Below, piece by piece: positions 1 to 8,356 of a stretch of DNA of 64,000 bases (the first letter of the stretch is position 1; every line of letters starts with the position of its first letter). The stretch lies in the NCBI GenBank assembly GCA_963977525.1, contig CAXBPC010000006.1, forward strand, positions 62,001-126,000. Direction: 5' to 3'. The DNA is from Ancylomarina sp963977525 (GTDB taxonomy: Bacteria > Bacteroidota > Bacteroidia > Bacteroidales > Marinifilaceae). The notes below the pieces were generated by a model. The model was not told where the DNA came from, searched no databases, and saw only the letters and a list, made by a program, of their open reading frames with translations. Made by a program: the position numbers and the translations under genes.

Positions 1-880
1 CGTTTTAGAAGCTGATGAGTTTGATAGATCATTCCTTCAACTTCATCCACAAGTAGCGGTTGTTACTTCAATGGATGCGGATCATTTGGATATCTACGGT
101 GAAAAAGAAGAATTGGAAAAAACATTTCAAGAATACGTTAGGCAGATTAAAAAAGGTGGTCACCTAATTTATAAGAAAGGTTTACCATTAAACCCAACAG
201 GCATCAATCTTTACTCATATTCATTAGAGGAAGAAGCCGATTTTTATGCCAAAAACTTAAAGCTCGTTAATGGCTTATATCAATTCGATCTAATACATCC
301 TAATGGATGCATTAAAGAATTAGAACTATCCTACCCTGGTCGAATAAATGTTGAGAATGCAATTGCTGCGAGTGCTGTGGCATTAATATGTGGAATAAGT
401 CAAGAAGAACTTCGATTGGCTTTAAATAGTTTCATAGGCGTTCGAAGAAGATTCGATTATAGAATTAAGAGCGATAATTTAGTTTTTATTGATGATTATG
501 CACATCACCCTAAGGAGCTTTGGGAAAGTATTTCATCGGTTAAAGCGATCTATCCAAATAAAAAAATAACTGGGATTTTCCAACCTCATCTTTTTACAAG
601 AACACGCGATTTTGCAGATGGTTTTGCAGAAAGTTTAGATCTATTAGACGAACTAATCTTACTCGACATCTACCCTGCTAGAGAACTTCCAATAGAAGGT
701 GTTGACTCGAAGCTAATTCTTAGTAAAATGAAAAAGAAAGGTAGAATTTGCACGAAGGATGAATTAATTAAACAAATCGAACAGAGCGAAATAGAAGTAT
801 TATTAACTTTGGGGGCAGGTGATATCGACAAGCTAGTTGAACCAATCGAACAGGTTTTGAATCAGAGAATAAAATGCTAA
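1..880 (+). CDS. murC: UDP-N-acetylmuramate--L-alanine ligase (C-terminal part)
   Basis: ATP-dependent cytoplasmic ligase that adds L-alanine to UDP-MurNAc in peptidoglycan precursor synthesis. The reading frame is open from base 2, so the N-terminal part (including the ATP-binding P-loop) lies outside the window. Visible Mur-ligase features in order: EADEFDRSF at the left edge, DADHLDIYG, the GRINVENAIAA substrate-binding segment of the central domain, and the C-terminal domain with DDYAHHPKEL and QPHLFTRTRDF, which is diagnostic for MurC rather than MurD/E/F. The stop overlaps the start of ftsQ by 7 bases, so the two are probably translationally coupled. The position immediately before ftsQ-ftsA-ftsZ is the usual one in division/cell-wall clusters. 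Identity is very secure; only the upstream extent is unknown. Confidence 0.96.
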   Translation, partial: VLEADEFDRSFLQLHPQVAVVTSMDADHLDIYGEKEELEKTFQEYVRQIKKGGHLIYKKGLPLNPTGINLYSYSLEEEADFYAKNLKLVNGLYQFDLIHPNGCIKELELSYPGRINVENAIAASAVALICGISQEELRLALNSFIGVRRRFDYRIKSDNLVFIDDYAHHPKELWESISSVKAIYPNKKITGIFQPHLFTRTRDFADGFAESLDLLDELILLDIYPARELPIEGVDSKLILSKMKKKGRICTKDELIKQIEQSEIEVLLTLGAGDIDKLVEPIEQVLNQRIKC

Positions 881-1602
881 AAAAAATCAAGCCCATATTA
901 ATCACTTTGGCTTTATTAGCCTACATCATTTTTACATTCACTTTTGTGAATAAAAAAAGTGATGCCATACTGGTTACTGGTATTGATATAGATATTATAG
1001 ACAGTCTGCACACACATTTCATATGCGACTCTGAAATCAAGAGTCTCATATTAAAAAATCACCCAGGCATAATTGGTAAGCAAGCCACCAAAATAAATAA
1101 AGAGCAATTAGAACGTGTGATAAACAAAATCCCTTCCGTAAAAAATACGGAAGTTTTCACTTCACTAAAGGGATGTTTACATCTCGAGATTGAGCAACGC
1201 AAACCAGTTGTTAGATTACTAAAAGGGAAAGGGTTTTATATTGACGAAGAAGGGAAGCGTATGCCACTCTCTTCGAGCTATACATCAAGGGTATTAGTGG
1301 TTTCTGGTCACATTAAAGATAAGACGATTGAAAGCGATCTAATGCCACTGGTAAATTTTATTACAAAAGATGAATTTTGGTCTTCGCAAATCAATCAAAT
1401 CTATGTAGATTCGAATAGCGAATACATTTTAATCCCCCGAGTTGGCGGACAAAAAATTGAGATGGGGAAAATTGACAACTTCGAAAGGAAATTTTCGAAG
1501 CTATATGCATTATACAAAGATGGGTTTTCAACTGCAGGTTGGAACAAATACAAAAAGATAAATTTGAAATACGAAAATCAGGTCGTATGTACAAAAAGGT
1601 GA
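874..1602 (+). CDS. ftsQ: Cell division protein FtsQ
   Basis: Single-pass inner-membrane protein of the divisome that links cytoplasmic and periplasmic division proteins. The 242-residue product has a short positively charged N-terminus, one membrane segment at about residues 6-25 and a periplasmic part. That part begins with a POTRA-like region containing IPSVKNTEVF and the pattern LHLEIEQRKPVVRLL, typical of FtsQ/DivIB. Sequence conservation in this family is low, so the call rests on these motifs together with position between murC and ftsA. It overlaps murC by 7 bases and ends 4 bases before ftsA. Confidence 0.9.
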   Translation: MLKKIKPILITLALLAYIIFTFTFVNKKSDAILVTGIDIDIIDSLHTHFICDSEIKSLILKNHPGIIGKQATKINKEQLERVINKIPSVKNTEVFTSLKGCLHLEIEQRKPVVRLLKGKGFYIDEEGKRMPLSSSYTSRVLVVSGHIKDKTIESDLMPLVNFITKDEFWSSQINQIYVDSNSEYILIPRVGGQKIEMGKIDNFERKFSKLYALYKDGFSTAGWNKYKKINLKYENQVVCTKR

Positions 1603-1606
1603 TAGG

Positions 1607-2857
1607 ATGAACAGCACAAACGAAATTATAGCAGCCATAGATATTGGGACAACAAAAATTGTTGCCATAGCGGGGAAAGTTACATCCAACGGAGAACTTC
1701 AAATACTCGGATTGGAGAAAACCAAATCAACAGGAGTAGTTAAAGGGGTTATCCAAAACATTAACCAAACGATTGATGCCATTCGTGAAGTAGTAGAAAA
1801 ACTACAGCAGAATACAAACCTTAAAATTGATAAGGCATACGTAGGTATCGCTGGACAGCATATTAGAAGCTTAAAAAACCGTCAGTTTAAATATATCCAG
1901 AACAGTTCTGAAATTATTACTCAGGAAGATATAGATACAATTCTGAAAGAGAATTTTAGAATTCCAATCCAGGTTGGAGAGCAAATCCTTCATGTAATTC
2001 CACAAGATTATGTGGTCGATAAGGATAAAGGAATAACTGATCCTCTTGGAATGGCTGGTCGTAGATTGGATGGTAACTTCAATATTATTATTGGAAGAAC
2101 GGCTTCTGCTAGAAATATCGAAAATTGCGTTAAAGCAGTTGATATTGACATTGAAGAGCTTGTTTTAGAACCTCTAGCCTCATCTCTTGCAGTTTTAACT
2201 CCAGAAGAAAAAGAAGCAGGAGTTGTACTTGTTGATATAGGTGGTGGAACTACTGATATTACTCTTTATTTCGATGGCGTACTTCGTCATACAGCTGTAA
2301 TTCCTTTTGGTGGCGATGTAATTACCAAGGATATTAAAGAAGGTTGTCATCTTCTACTTAAACAAGCCGAAGCTTTAAAGGTTCAATTTGGTGAATCTGT
2401 TGAAAGATTAGCTGACAGTGACAAAGTGGTCAACATTCCACAAACAGGAGGTTGGGATCCAAAAGAGATTGCATTCAAAACTGTGGCTCAGATTATCCAA
2501 TGTCGTATGGAAGAAATTTTGGATCGTGTAAAGTATCAAATTGACATGACTCCTTATGGTGATAAGCTTGGAGCAGGAATTGTGCTTACAGGAGGTGGTG
2601 CAATGCTTAAGAATCTTGATGTTTTGACAAAAGAGAAACTAGGCTTAGATGTTAGAATTGGTTACCCCAATGCTTCATCTATGATTAAGGTTGATGAAAC
2701 CATTAACATTCCAATGTATGCAACAAGTATTGGTTTACTATTGAATGGTTTAAATAAATTACAACACAGACCATGTGATGCTATCACGAACCAAGCAAAT
2801 ACAAAAACTAAGAAGAAGGGAATTCAACGTTTCTTTGAAACACTCTTCGATAACTAG
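1607..2857 (+). CDS. ftsA: Cell division protein FtsA
   Basis: Actin-like ATPase that tethers FtsZ filaments to the membrane and recruits later division proteins. The 416-residue protein starts with the phosphate-1 motif AAIDIGTTKIVAI and contains the phosphate-2 motif VVLVDIGGGTTDITLY near residue 205 and the adenosine motif GIVLTGGGAMLKNL near residue 325. The C-terminus, KKKGIQRFFETLFDN, is a short amphipathic helix preceded by a basic linker, matching the membrane-targeting sequence of FtsA. It lies 4 bases after ftsQ and 107 bases before the first ftsZ. Length and domain order are normal. Confidence 0.97.
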   Translation: MNSTNEIIAAIDIGTTKIVAIAGKVTSNGELQILGLEKTKSTGVVKGVIQNINQTIDAIREVVEKLQQNTNLKIDKAYVGIAGQHIRSLKNRQFKYIQNSSEIITQEDIDTILKENFRIPIQVGEQILHVIPQDYVVDKDKGITDPLGMAGRRLDGNFNIIIGRTASARNIENCVKAVDIDIEELVLEPLASSLAVLTPEEKEAGVVLVDIGGGTTDITLYFDGVLRHTAVIPFGGDVITKDIKEGCHLLLKQAEALKVQFGESVERLADSDKVVNIPQTGGWDPKEIAFKTVAQIIQCRMEEILDRVKYQIDMTPYGDKLGAGIVLTGGGAMLKNLDVLTKEKLGLDVRIGYPNASSMIKVDETINIPMYATSIGLLLNGLNKLQHRPCDAITNQANTKTKKKGIQRFFETLFDN

Positions 2858-2964
2858 TATTAAAATATAGAAGTAAGTTTTTGATGATTATGAATTCCCC
2901 TAGATATCATTATCAAATTCAAGCCTCATCAACTTGCAGTTAAAAACACAATAAACCCTAAATT

Positions 2965-4266
2965 ATGATTGACGATATACTACCTGTTGATTTCGAAACA
3001 AAAGAAGAATCGATAATTAAAGTTATTGGTGTTGGAGGCGGTGGAAGTAACGCTGTCAATCACATGTATAAAGAAGGCATTAAAGGTGTTGGGTTTGTTG
3101 TATGCAATACTGACTCTCAAGCTTTAGTTGATAGTCCTATTCCTTTAAAAATACAATTAGGTAAAAGTTTAACCGAAGGCCGAGGTGCGGGTAACAAGCC
3201 TGAAAAAGGTCGCCAATCTGCCATAGAGAGTATAGATGATGTAAATAAAATTCTAGGCGAAAAAACCAAGATGATTTTCATTACTGCTGGTATGGGTGGA
3301 GGCACAGGTACTGGAGCTGCTCCTGTAATTGCTGAGATGGCTAAAGAGAAGGGCATACTTACAGTTGGAATTGTAACGATTCCTTTCCTATTTGAAGGGA
3401 AACATCGTGTTCAACAAGCTCTTGAAGGAATTGAGAATTTAGAGAAACATGTAGATGCTTTATTGATCATCAACAATGAGAAATTAAGAAGCATGTTTGG
3501 CGACTTAAAGCTTTCCGAAGCTTTTGCTCAAGCCGATAGTGTTTTATCGATTGCAGCCAAATCAATAGCTGAAATTATCACGGTTCATGGCTATGTAAAT
3601 GTCGACTTTGCCGATGTTGAAACAGTGATGCGTAATTCGGGTGTTGCAATTATGGGATCGGCTAGTTTAGCTGGTGAGGATAGAGCAATAAAAGCAATCA
3701 AGCAAGCTTTAAATTCACCATTACTTAATAGCAACAATATTTATGGCGCACGTAATATCTTACTAAATATCATTTCTGGTAATGAAGAAGCAACCATGAT
3801 GGAGGTAACTGAAATTACAGAATATGTACAAGCTGTTGTCGGGAACGATGTTAGCATTATTTGGGGTAATGGTTACAGCGATTCCTGCAATGACGAATTA
3901 AACGTTACAATTATTGCAACTGGATTCACCGACAATCCTATTCCTGAATTAAATATTCAACCGCGACAACATGAGCAAAACAAAGCGCCAAAGCTTGAAT
4001 TGATCATTGAGAATCCTGAAATGCTGGAGGCCGAAGCTAATAATTCAAAAAGGAAGGTGCCATCTACAAAAGTGAATAACGCTAGCCAAGCAGAAATGTT
4101 TGAGGAGGACGATCTAGTTGAAGAAGGTGAAGAAAAGGTACATGAAAATAAGTCGAATGATTCTTTTGTTGCTTCTAAAAAAGAAGATGAAGTTAAGGAA
4201 AAGAAATCAGGCTGGTTTAAAGACACTTTAGGTTCATTATTCGATACCGAAGACACATCTATGTAA
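2965..4266 (+). CDS. ftsZ: Cell division GTPase FtsZ, first paralogue (FtsZ1)
   Basis: Tubulin-like GTPase that polymerises at the division site. The 433-residue product has the FtsZ core: VIGVGGGGSNAVNHM at the N-terminus, the tubulin signature GGGTGTGAAP, and the T7 synergy loop VNVDFADVETVM with the catalytic acidic residues present. The core (to about residue 315) appears roughly two-thirds identical to the second FtsZ encoded just downstream. The acidic/lysine-rich linker does not end in the usual proline-containing peptide that binds FtsA. Instead the last 18 residues, with W417, F418, L422, L425 and F426 spaced on one helical face after a KEKK stretch, resemble the FtsA membrane anchor. 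Whether this copy makes a ring alone or co-polymerises cannot be told from sequence. Confidence 0.95.
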   Translation: MIDDILPVDFETKEESIIKVIGVGGGGSNAVNHMYKEGIKGVGFVVCNTDSQALVDSPIPLKIQLGKSLTEGRGAGNKPEKGRQSAIESIDDVNKILGEKTKMIFITAGMGGGTGTGAAPVIAEMAKEKGILTVGIVTIPFLFEGKHRVQQALEGIENLEKHVDALLIINNEKLRSMFGDLKLSEAFAQADSVLSIAAKSIAEIITVHGYVNVDFADVETVMRNSGVAIMGSASLAGEDRAIKAIKQALNSPLLNSNNIYGARNILLNIISGNEEATMMEVTEITEYVQAVVGNDVSIIWGNGYSDSCNDELNVTIIATGFTDNPIPELNIQPRQHEQNKAPKLELIIENPEMLEAEANNSKRKVPSTKVNNASQAEMFEEDDLVEEGEEKVHENKSNDSFVASKKEDEVKEKKSGWFKDTLGSLFDTEDTSM

Positions 4267-4353
4267 ATGATACTATGGAGATACACACTATTCCCGAATT
4301 AAAATTTCATTTATAAAATCTTAATTAAAATAAGGTCGTATTTAATTAAGCAT

Positions 4354-4361
4354 TACATTTG
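4354..4361 (+). promoter_or_regulatory. Putative -7 element upstream of the second ftsZ
   Basis: TACATTTG matches the Bacteroidota -7 consensus TAnnTTTG in the 166-bp gap between the two ftsZ genes, 72 bases before the ATG of the second. No clear -33 TTG was found at the expected spacing, so this is a weak call. It would let the second ftsZ be transcribed separately from the first. Confidence 0.35.
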
Positions 4362-4432
4362 CAGCGCAAAAAGGTTAAATACTATAGAATACAATAATAC
4401 ACATCCGACAGAGGATAAATACGATAGAATTA

Positions 4433-5707
4433 ATGAGCGAGGAATTAATGGATTTTGGCTTGATAGAAGACGAATCTTCAATTATTAAAGTAATTGGAGT
4501 TGGAGGAGGTGGAGGCAATGCTGTTAACTACATGTATCAGCAAGGCATCAAAGACGTTGATTTTGTCATCTGTAATACGGATGCACAAGCATTAGCGAAA
4601 AGCAGTGTGCCGAAAAAAATTCAACTTGGAGAATCTTTAACAGAAGGACGTGGAGCTGGTAATAAGCCAGAAAAAGGTGAGCAGTCAGCTATCGAGAACT
4701 TAGATGATGTTATTGAAATATTAGCTGATAATACCAAAATGGTATTTATAACAGCTGGCATGGGCGGTGGTACTGGAACAGGTGCTGCTCCGATCATTGC
4801 TAAGGCAGCAAAAGATATGAATATTCTTACCGTAGGTATTGTTACGATCCCTTTTCGTTTCGAAGGAAAGCAACGTATCAATCAAGCTATAGAGGGAATC
4901 AGAAAACTTAAAGAAAGTGTTGACTCTTTACTTGTTATCGACAATGCGAAACTTTCTGAAATATATGGAGACCTTAAACTATCAACAGCCTTTTCTAAAG
5001 CTGATGATGTTTTGGCTACTGCTGCAAAAGGGATTGCAGAAATCATCACTTTGCATGGTTATATAAATGTTGACTTCGAAGATGTTAAAACTGTAATGAC
5101 CGATAGTGGTGTTGCTGTTATGGGATCGGCAAGTGCACAAGGTGAAGGAAGAGCAGTAACAGCTATTCGTGAAGCTTTAACTTCTCCTCTTCTAGACAAT
5201 AATGATGTTCGCGGAGCAAATTCTATTCTTCTAAACATCACTTCTGGAACAGAAGAGGTAACGATGGATGAAGTAGGACAAATTACCGACTACGTTTATG
5301 AAGCAGTAGGTGATAGTGGTAATATTATTTGGGGAACTGGTCAGGATGAAGCTTTAGGCGATAATATTTCTGTAACGATTATTGCAACTGGTTTTGAACA
5401 TGACGAATCAGAGAATTACGATTCAAGACCTCAACAAGTTGTCGCTAACAAACCAAGCGCTTTTAAAGGAGGTAAAGGTCCAGCTAAAACAACCGAAACT
5501 CAAAAATTACAGTTGGAGTTAGAACCTATATCTGAACCAGAAGCTAAGCTAGATGAAAAATTAGATGCTAGCAACATGAATGAGACTGAGATTAAGGAAA
5601 ATGAAGAGATTCCAGCATATAAACGTAAGCAAATCAATTTACAGAGAACAGAACCACCAAAAACAAACAATGTGGTTCATTTCAATTTAGATGATTTTGA
5701 CAATTAA
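4433..5707 (+). CDS. ftsZ: Cell division GTPase FtsZ, second paralogue (FtsZ2)
   Basis: Second full-length FtsZ, 424 residues. It carries VIGVGGGGGNAVNYM, GGGTGTGAAP and the T7 loop INVDFEDVKTVM; the acidic residues needed for GTP hydrolysis are kept, although the usual alanine after DF is glutamate. Unlike its neighbour it ends with a recognisable conserved C-terminal peptide, IPAYKRKQ at residues 393-400, the kind that binds FtsA. A further tail containing VVHFNLDDF follows. This is therefore the better candidate for the canonical division FtsZ. The ATG at 4433 puts the conserved core at the normal distance from the N-terminus. It is followed after 58 bases by a YqeY-family gene, the usual neighbour in this phylum. 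Confidence 0.95.
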   Translation: MSEELMDFGLIEDESSIIKVIGVGGGGGNAVNYMYQQGIKDVDFVICNTDAQALAKSSVPKKIQLGESLTEGRGAGNKPEKGEQSAIENLDDVIEILADNTKMVFITAGMGGGTGTGAAPIIAKAAKDMNILTVGIVTIPFRFEGKQRINQAIEGIRKLKESVDSLLVIDNAKLSEIYGDLKLSTAFSKADDVLATAAKGIAEIITLHGYINVDFEDVKTVMTDSGVAVMGSASAQGEGRAVTAIREALTSPLLDNNDVRGANSILLNITSGTEEVTMDEVGQITDYVYEAVGDSGNIIWGTGQDEALGDNISVTIIATGFEHDESENYDSRPQQVVANKPSAFKGGKGPAKTTETQKLQLELEPISEPEAKLDEKLDASNMNETEIKENEEIPAYKRKQINLQRTEPPKTNNVVHFNLDDFDN

Positions 5708-5765
5708 TACAAACCTGTATAAATCCAGTTTTCATATTTGATTTTATACACCAATCTGATACATC

Positions 5766-6212
5766 ATGACTTTATTAGAACAGATAAACAGCGACATGAA
5801 GGCTGCAATGAAAGCCAAAGATAAAGAGAAGTTGCAAGCTATTAGAGCAGTAAAAACAGCTTTCACTCTTGAAATGACGAAAACAGGTAGTACTGAGATT
5901 GCCGATGCTGATGCTTTAAAAATTGTACAGAAACTTGCTAAGCAGAGAAAAGATTCCGCCGATACATTTGTTGCAGGTGGACGTCAGGAATTAGCTGATG
6001 TTGAACTAAAAGAAATGTCATTTATTGAAGCGTACCTTCCAGCACAGATTAACGATGAAGAATTAACTGAAATCATTAAAGGTTTAATTGAGAAAACTGG
6101 TGCAAGCTCTATTAAAGATATGGGTAAAGTTGTTGGTATGGCTTCAAAGGAATTAGCTGGTCGTGCTGATGGGAAAACCATTGCAGATAAAGTGAAAGCT
6201 TTACTGGCTTAG
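5766..6212 (+). CDS. GatB/YqeY domain-containing protein
   Basis: Small cytoplasmic protein of 148 residues, matching the YqeY family (a free-standing version of the tRNA-binding tail domain of the GatB amidotransferase subunit). Indicators are the start LLEQINSDMKAAMKAKDK, the central TFVAGGRQELADVELKEM and the end GKVVGMASKELAGRADGKTI. YqeY proteins are thought to act in relation to aminoacyl-tRNA metabolism, but the precise role is not established. It is the last gene of the ftsQAZ cluster and is followed by a strong hairpin terminator. Confidence 0.92.
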   Translation: MTLLEQINSDMKAAMKAKDKEKLQAIRAVKTAFTLEMTKTGSTEIADADALKIVQKLAKQRKDSADTFVAGGRQELADVELKEMSFIEAYLPAQINDEELTEIIKGLIEKTGASSIKDMGKVVGMASKELAGRADGKTIADKVKALLA

Positions 6213-6225
6213 TATCATTCAAATA

Positions 6226-6264
6226 CAAAAGAAGCTGTCAATAAACATTGACAGCCTCTTTTTG
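6226..6264 (+). terminator. Rho-independent terminator after yqeY
   Basis: Perfect 9-bp stem (GCTGTCAAT at 6234-6242 with ATTGACAGC at 6247-6255, loop AAAC) followed by CCTCTTTTTG. It closes the murC-ftsZ-yqeY transcription unit. Confidence 0.9.
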
Positions 6265-6270
6265 TATATC

Positions 6271-7078
6271 CTATGTCTCGTCCTGATATAGCGTTACACA
6301 AAAAGTAATGTTATGTATAAAGCTAAAGAAACACAGTACATCCTCCGGAATATTATCCTTTAGATTTTTGTAAGCAAATGTTCCAGGGCGTTCCGAGTAT
6401 TTAAACATATACGAATAATCGTATCCTGCCCAGTTCAAGAGTTTCCTGAAATTCCTCCTCAGTTTCATTATGAAACCCTACAAATACATCAGAAGTCAAT
6501 CCACAACCTAGAAGATATTTTCGAATGGCTTCAACACTATCCATATACCATTCTCTGGTATATTAAGGAACAATACAATAAGTACAGAAGTTGTTACAAC
6601 CACGCATAATAGAAACGAAACCAGAAATAGCAGTTTCATCGATACGAGAAGGGCAGATATCTTAATAAGTTTCTGTCAATGATAAATCTATATTAATTGC
6701 ATTCTCCCCTTTCTCAGCTTTCTTTACCAACATTGGCAAATCCAAATAAGCATCAGGTCCAACAACAATATTCACATTCTTTTCTTGTTAAAAAACTTAT
6801 CTCCAAGACGCCCAGCCACACAACCAATAACACCAACTAAAAGTTTGGGATTTTTCTTCTTTAATACACTAAACCCTTGTACTCAACCACGAACTCTCTG
6901 CCCAGCATTTTCACGCACAGAACATGTGTCTACCAAAATAACATCAGCATCAATTCTTTCATTCATTCTCTCAAATCCGTCGTGCTCCATAATGGCAGCT
7001 ACTACTTCACTGTCGGCAACATTCATTTGGCACCAGAGGTCTCCATGAATAACTTCTTACTGCTTTTGCTTATTGATT
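6271..7078 (-). pseudogene. miaB: Decayed miaB (tRNA 2-methylthio-adenosine synthase) pseudogene
   Basis: Read on the minus strand, fragments of a MiaB-type radical-SAM methylthiotransferase follow in the right order. They are KKLFMETSG at about 7060, then CQMNVADSEVVAA and VDTCSVRENAGQRV of the N-terminal cluster domain, VGVIGCVAGRLGDKF, CPSRIDETAISGF, and the radical-SAM cysteine motif RGCNNFCTYCIVP. The last pieces are YTREWYMDSVEAIRKYL and YDYSYMFKYSERPGTFA near 6400. Damage includes a one-base loss near 7029, a stop after QRVRG, a frameshift near 6783, stops at about 6663 and 6564, and a further frameshift near 6440. About 150 residues between the radical-SAM cysteines and the YTREWYMD segment are absent, and so is the C-terminal TRAM domain. 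The gene cannot make a working enzyme; an intact copy may exist elsewhere. Confidence 0.88.
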
Positions 7079-7343
7079 TATTATAACGCTCAAAGATAAA
7101 TCTTATTAGTTGAATGATAATTAGAGTATCATAAAATCTAATGATCTTGATTCAGTAAACACAAACATTTACCCTACAAATGAGAATCTTTATGTACTTT
7201 TCTAAGGAATGCTCCTATCTTTTTAAGGAAGTCAATATAAAATTCCGATATTTAGCCCACAATTGACTTTAATGGGTTTCATTCAAGTATTTATTGAGTC
7301 AAAATAAGTCACAACTAAGCCTTATTTTAAGAATTATATCAAA

Positions 7344-8165
7344 ATGCAAGACCAATCAAAATCTCAGGATTTTCAAAAGATAGATCTCAAACAAGTATTT
7401 GCAAGTAAAGGCAAACTAATACCTGGCTTTATCATTTCATACTTAAAACGTATCATCCACCAGGATGAATTGAATGATTTTCTTTCGAGAAACCACCAAA
7501 AGCAAGGCATTGAATTTTCTCAATCTGTTTTAGATGAATTATCGATTAGCTATGACATTCATGGATTAGAGAAACTTGATAAAGATAAACGTTACCTTTT
7601 GGTAGCCAACCACCCATTAGGAGGGCCAGATGGGCTTATTTTAATTAGCCTATTTGGGAAACATTTCAAAACAATCCGATTCTTAGTTAACGATATTCTT
7701 ATGAATATTAAAAATATGGGAGAGGTATTTGTCCCAATTAATAAGCATGGAGGTCAAGCAAAAGAAGCTGCTAAAATTATAGAATCTGCATACGAATCTG
7801 AATCTACAATTTTAACTTTTCCCGCTGGATTAGTTTCTAGAAAACAACAAGGAGAAATTAAAGATCTAGAATGGAAAAAAAGCTTTATTTTAAAAGCAAA
7901 AAAACACCAGCGCGATATTGTTCCGATACACATCAGTGGTCGAAACTCAAATTTCTTCTACAACCTAGCTAATTTCAGAAAGTTCATAGGCCTTAAAGCC
8001 AATCTTGAAATGCTGTACTTAGTAAACGAGCTATTCAAGCAGAGAGGGAAGCAATTTAAAATCACTATTGGTGATCCTATCCCTTATGAAAGTATTGATC
8101 GTAGCTTAAAGCACAATCAATGGGCTGAAAAAATTAAAAAGCAATGTTACGACCTTGCTGATTAA
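7344..8165 (+). CDS. PlsC-like O-acyltransferase (probable glycine-lipid second step, GlsA/OlsA type)
   Basis: Membrane-associated 1-acylglycerol-phosphate-acyltransferase-like enzyme of 273 residues. The acyltransferase motif is VANHPLGGPDGLIL at about residue 90, a spaced variant of the NHxxxxD motif seen in Bacteroidota enzymes of this group. It is followed by VFVPINKHGG, a TFPAGLVSRKQ block (acceptor-binding motif III) and VPIHISGRNSNFFYN. In Bacteroides, a homologous PlsC-like protein and an adjacent GNAT-type acyltransferase make N-acyl and then O-acyl glycine lipids. The next gene here is exactly such a GNAT protein, which supports this role. The order (PlsC-like first) and the amino-acid head group are not determined by sequence. 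A generic lysophospholipid acyltransferase is the main alternative. Confidence 0.78.
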   Translation: MQDQSKSQDFQKIDLKQVFASKGKLIPGFIISYLKRIIHQDELNDFLSRNHQKQGIEFSQSVLDELSISYDIHGLEKLDKDKRYLLVANHPLGGPDGLILISLFGKHFKTIRFLVNDILMNIKNMGEVFVPINKHGGQAKEAAKIIESAYESESTILTFPAGLVSRKQQGEIKDLEWKKSFILKAKKHQRDIVPIHISGRNSNFFYNLANFRKFIGLKANLEMLYLVNELFKQRGKQFKITIGDPIPYESIDRSLKHNQWAEKIKKQCYDLAD

Positions 8166-8196
8166 TTACGCAAAACCTAAAATCCACAAGAAGCAT

Positions 8197-8204
8197 TATA
8201 TTTG
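8197..8204 (+). promoter_or_regulatory. Putative -7 element upstream of the GNAT acyltransferase gene
   Basis: TATATTTG matches TAnnTTTG in the 191-bp gap before the ATG at 8357. No convincing -33 element was seen. If real, the two acyltransferase genes have separate promoters and the second has a leader of about 140 bases. Confidence 0.35.
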
Positions 8205-8356
8205 CAAGGATTTAAAAGCCACAACATAGTCAATACATAAAAATAGCTATGGAGGTTTCCTTATTTTCACTTATATTGCTAGAATTACACCACAAGCGAG
8301 TTTCATTATTCCTAATCTAAGAATTAGAAAATCGTCGCCAATTAAAAAGAAATCAA

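Noticed and set aside
6785..7086. Plus-strand open frames of 69-87 codons inside the miaB remnant
   Set aside because: The opposite strand clearly reads as MiaB fragments, so these are shadows.
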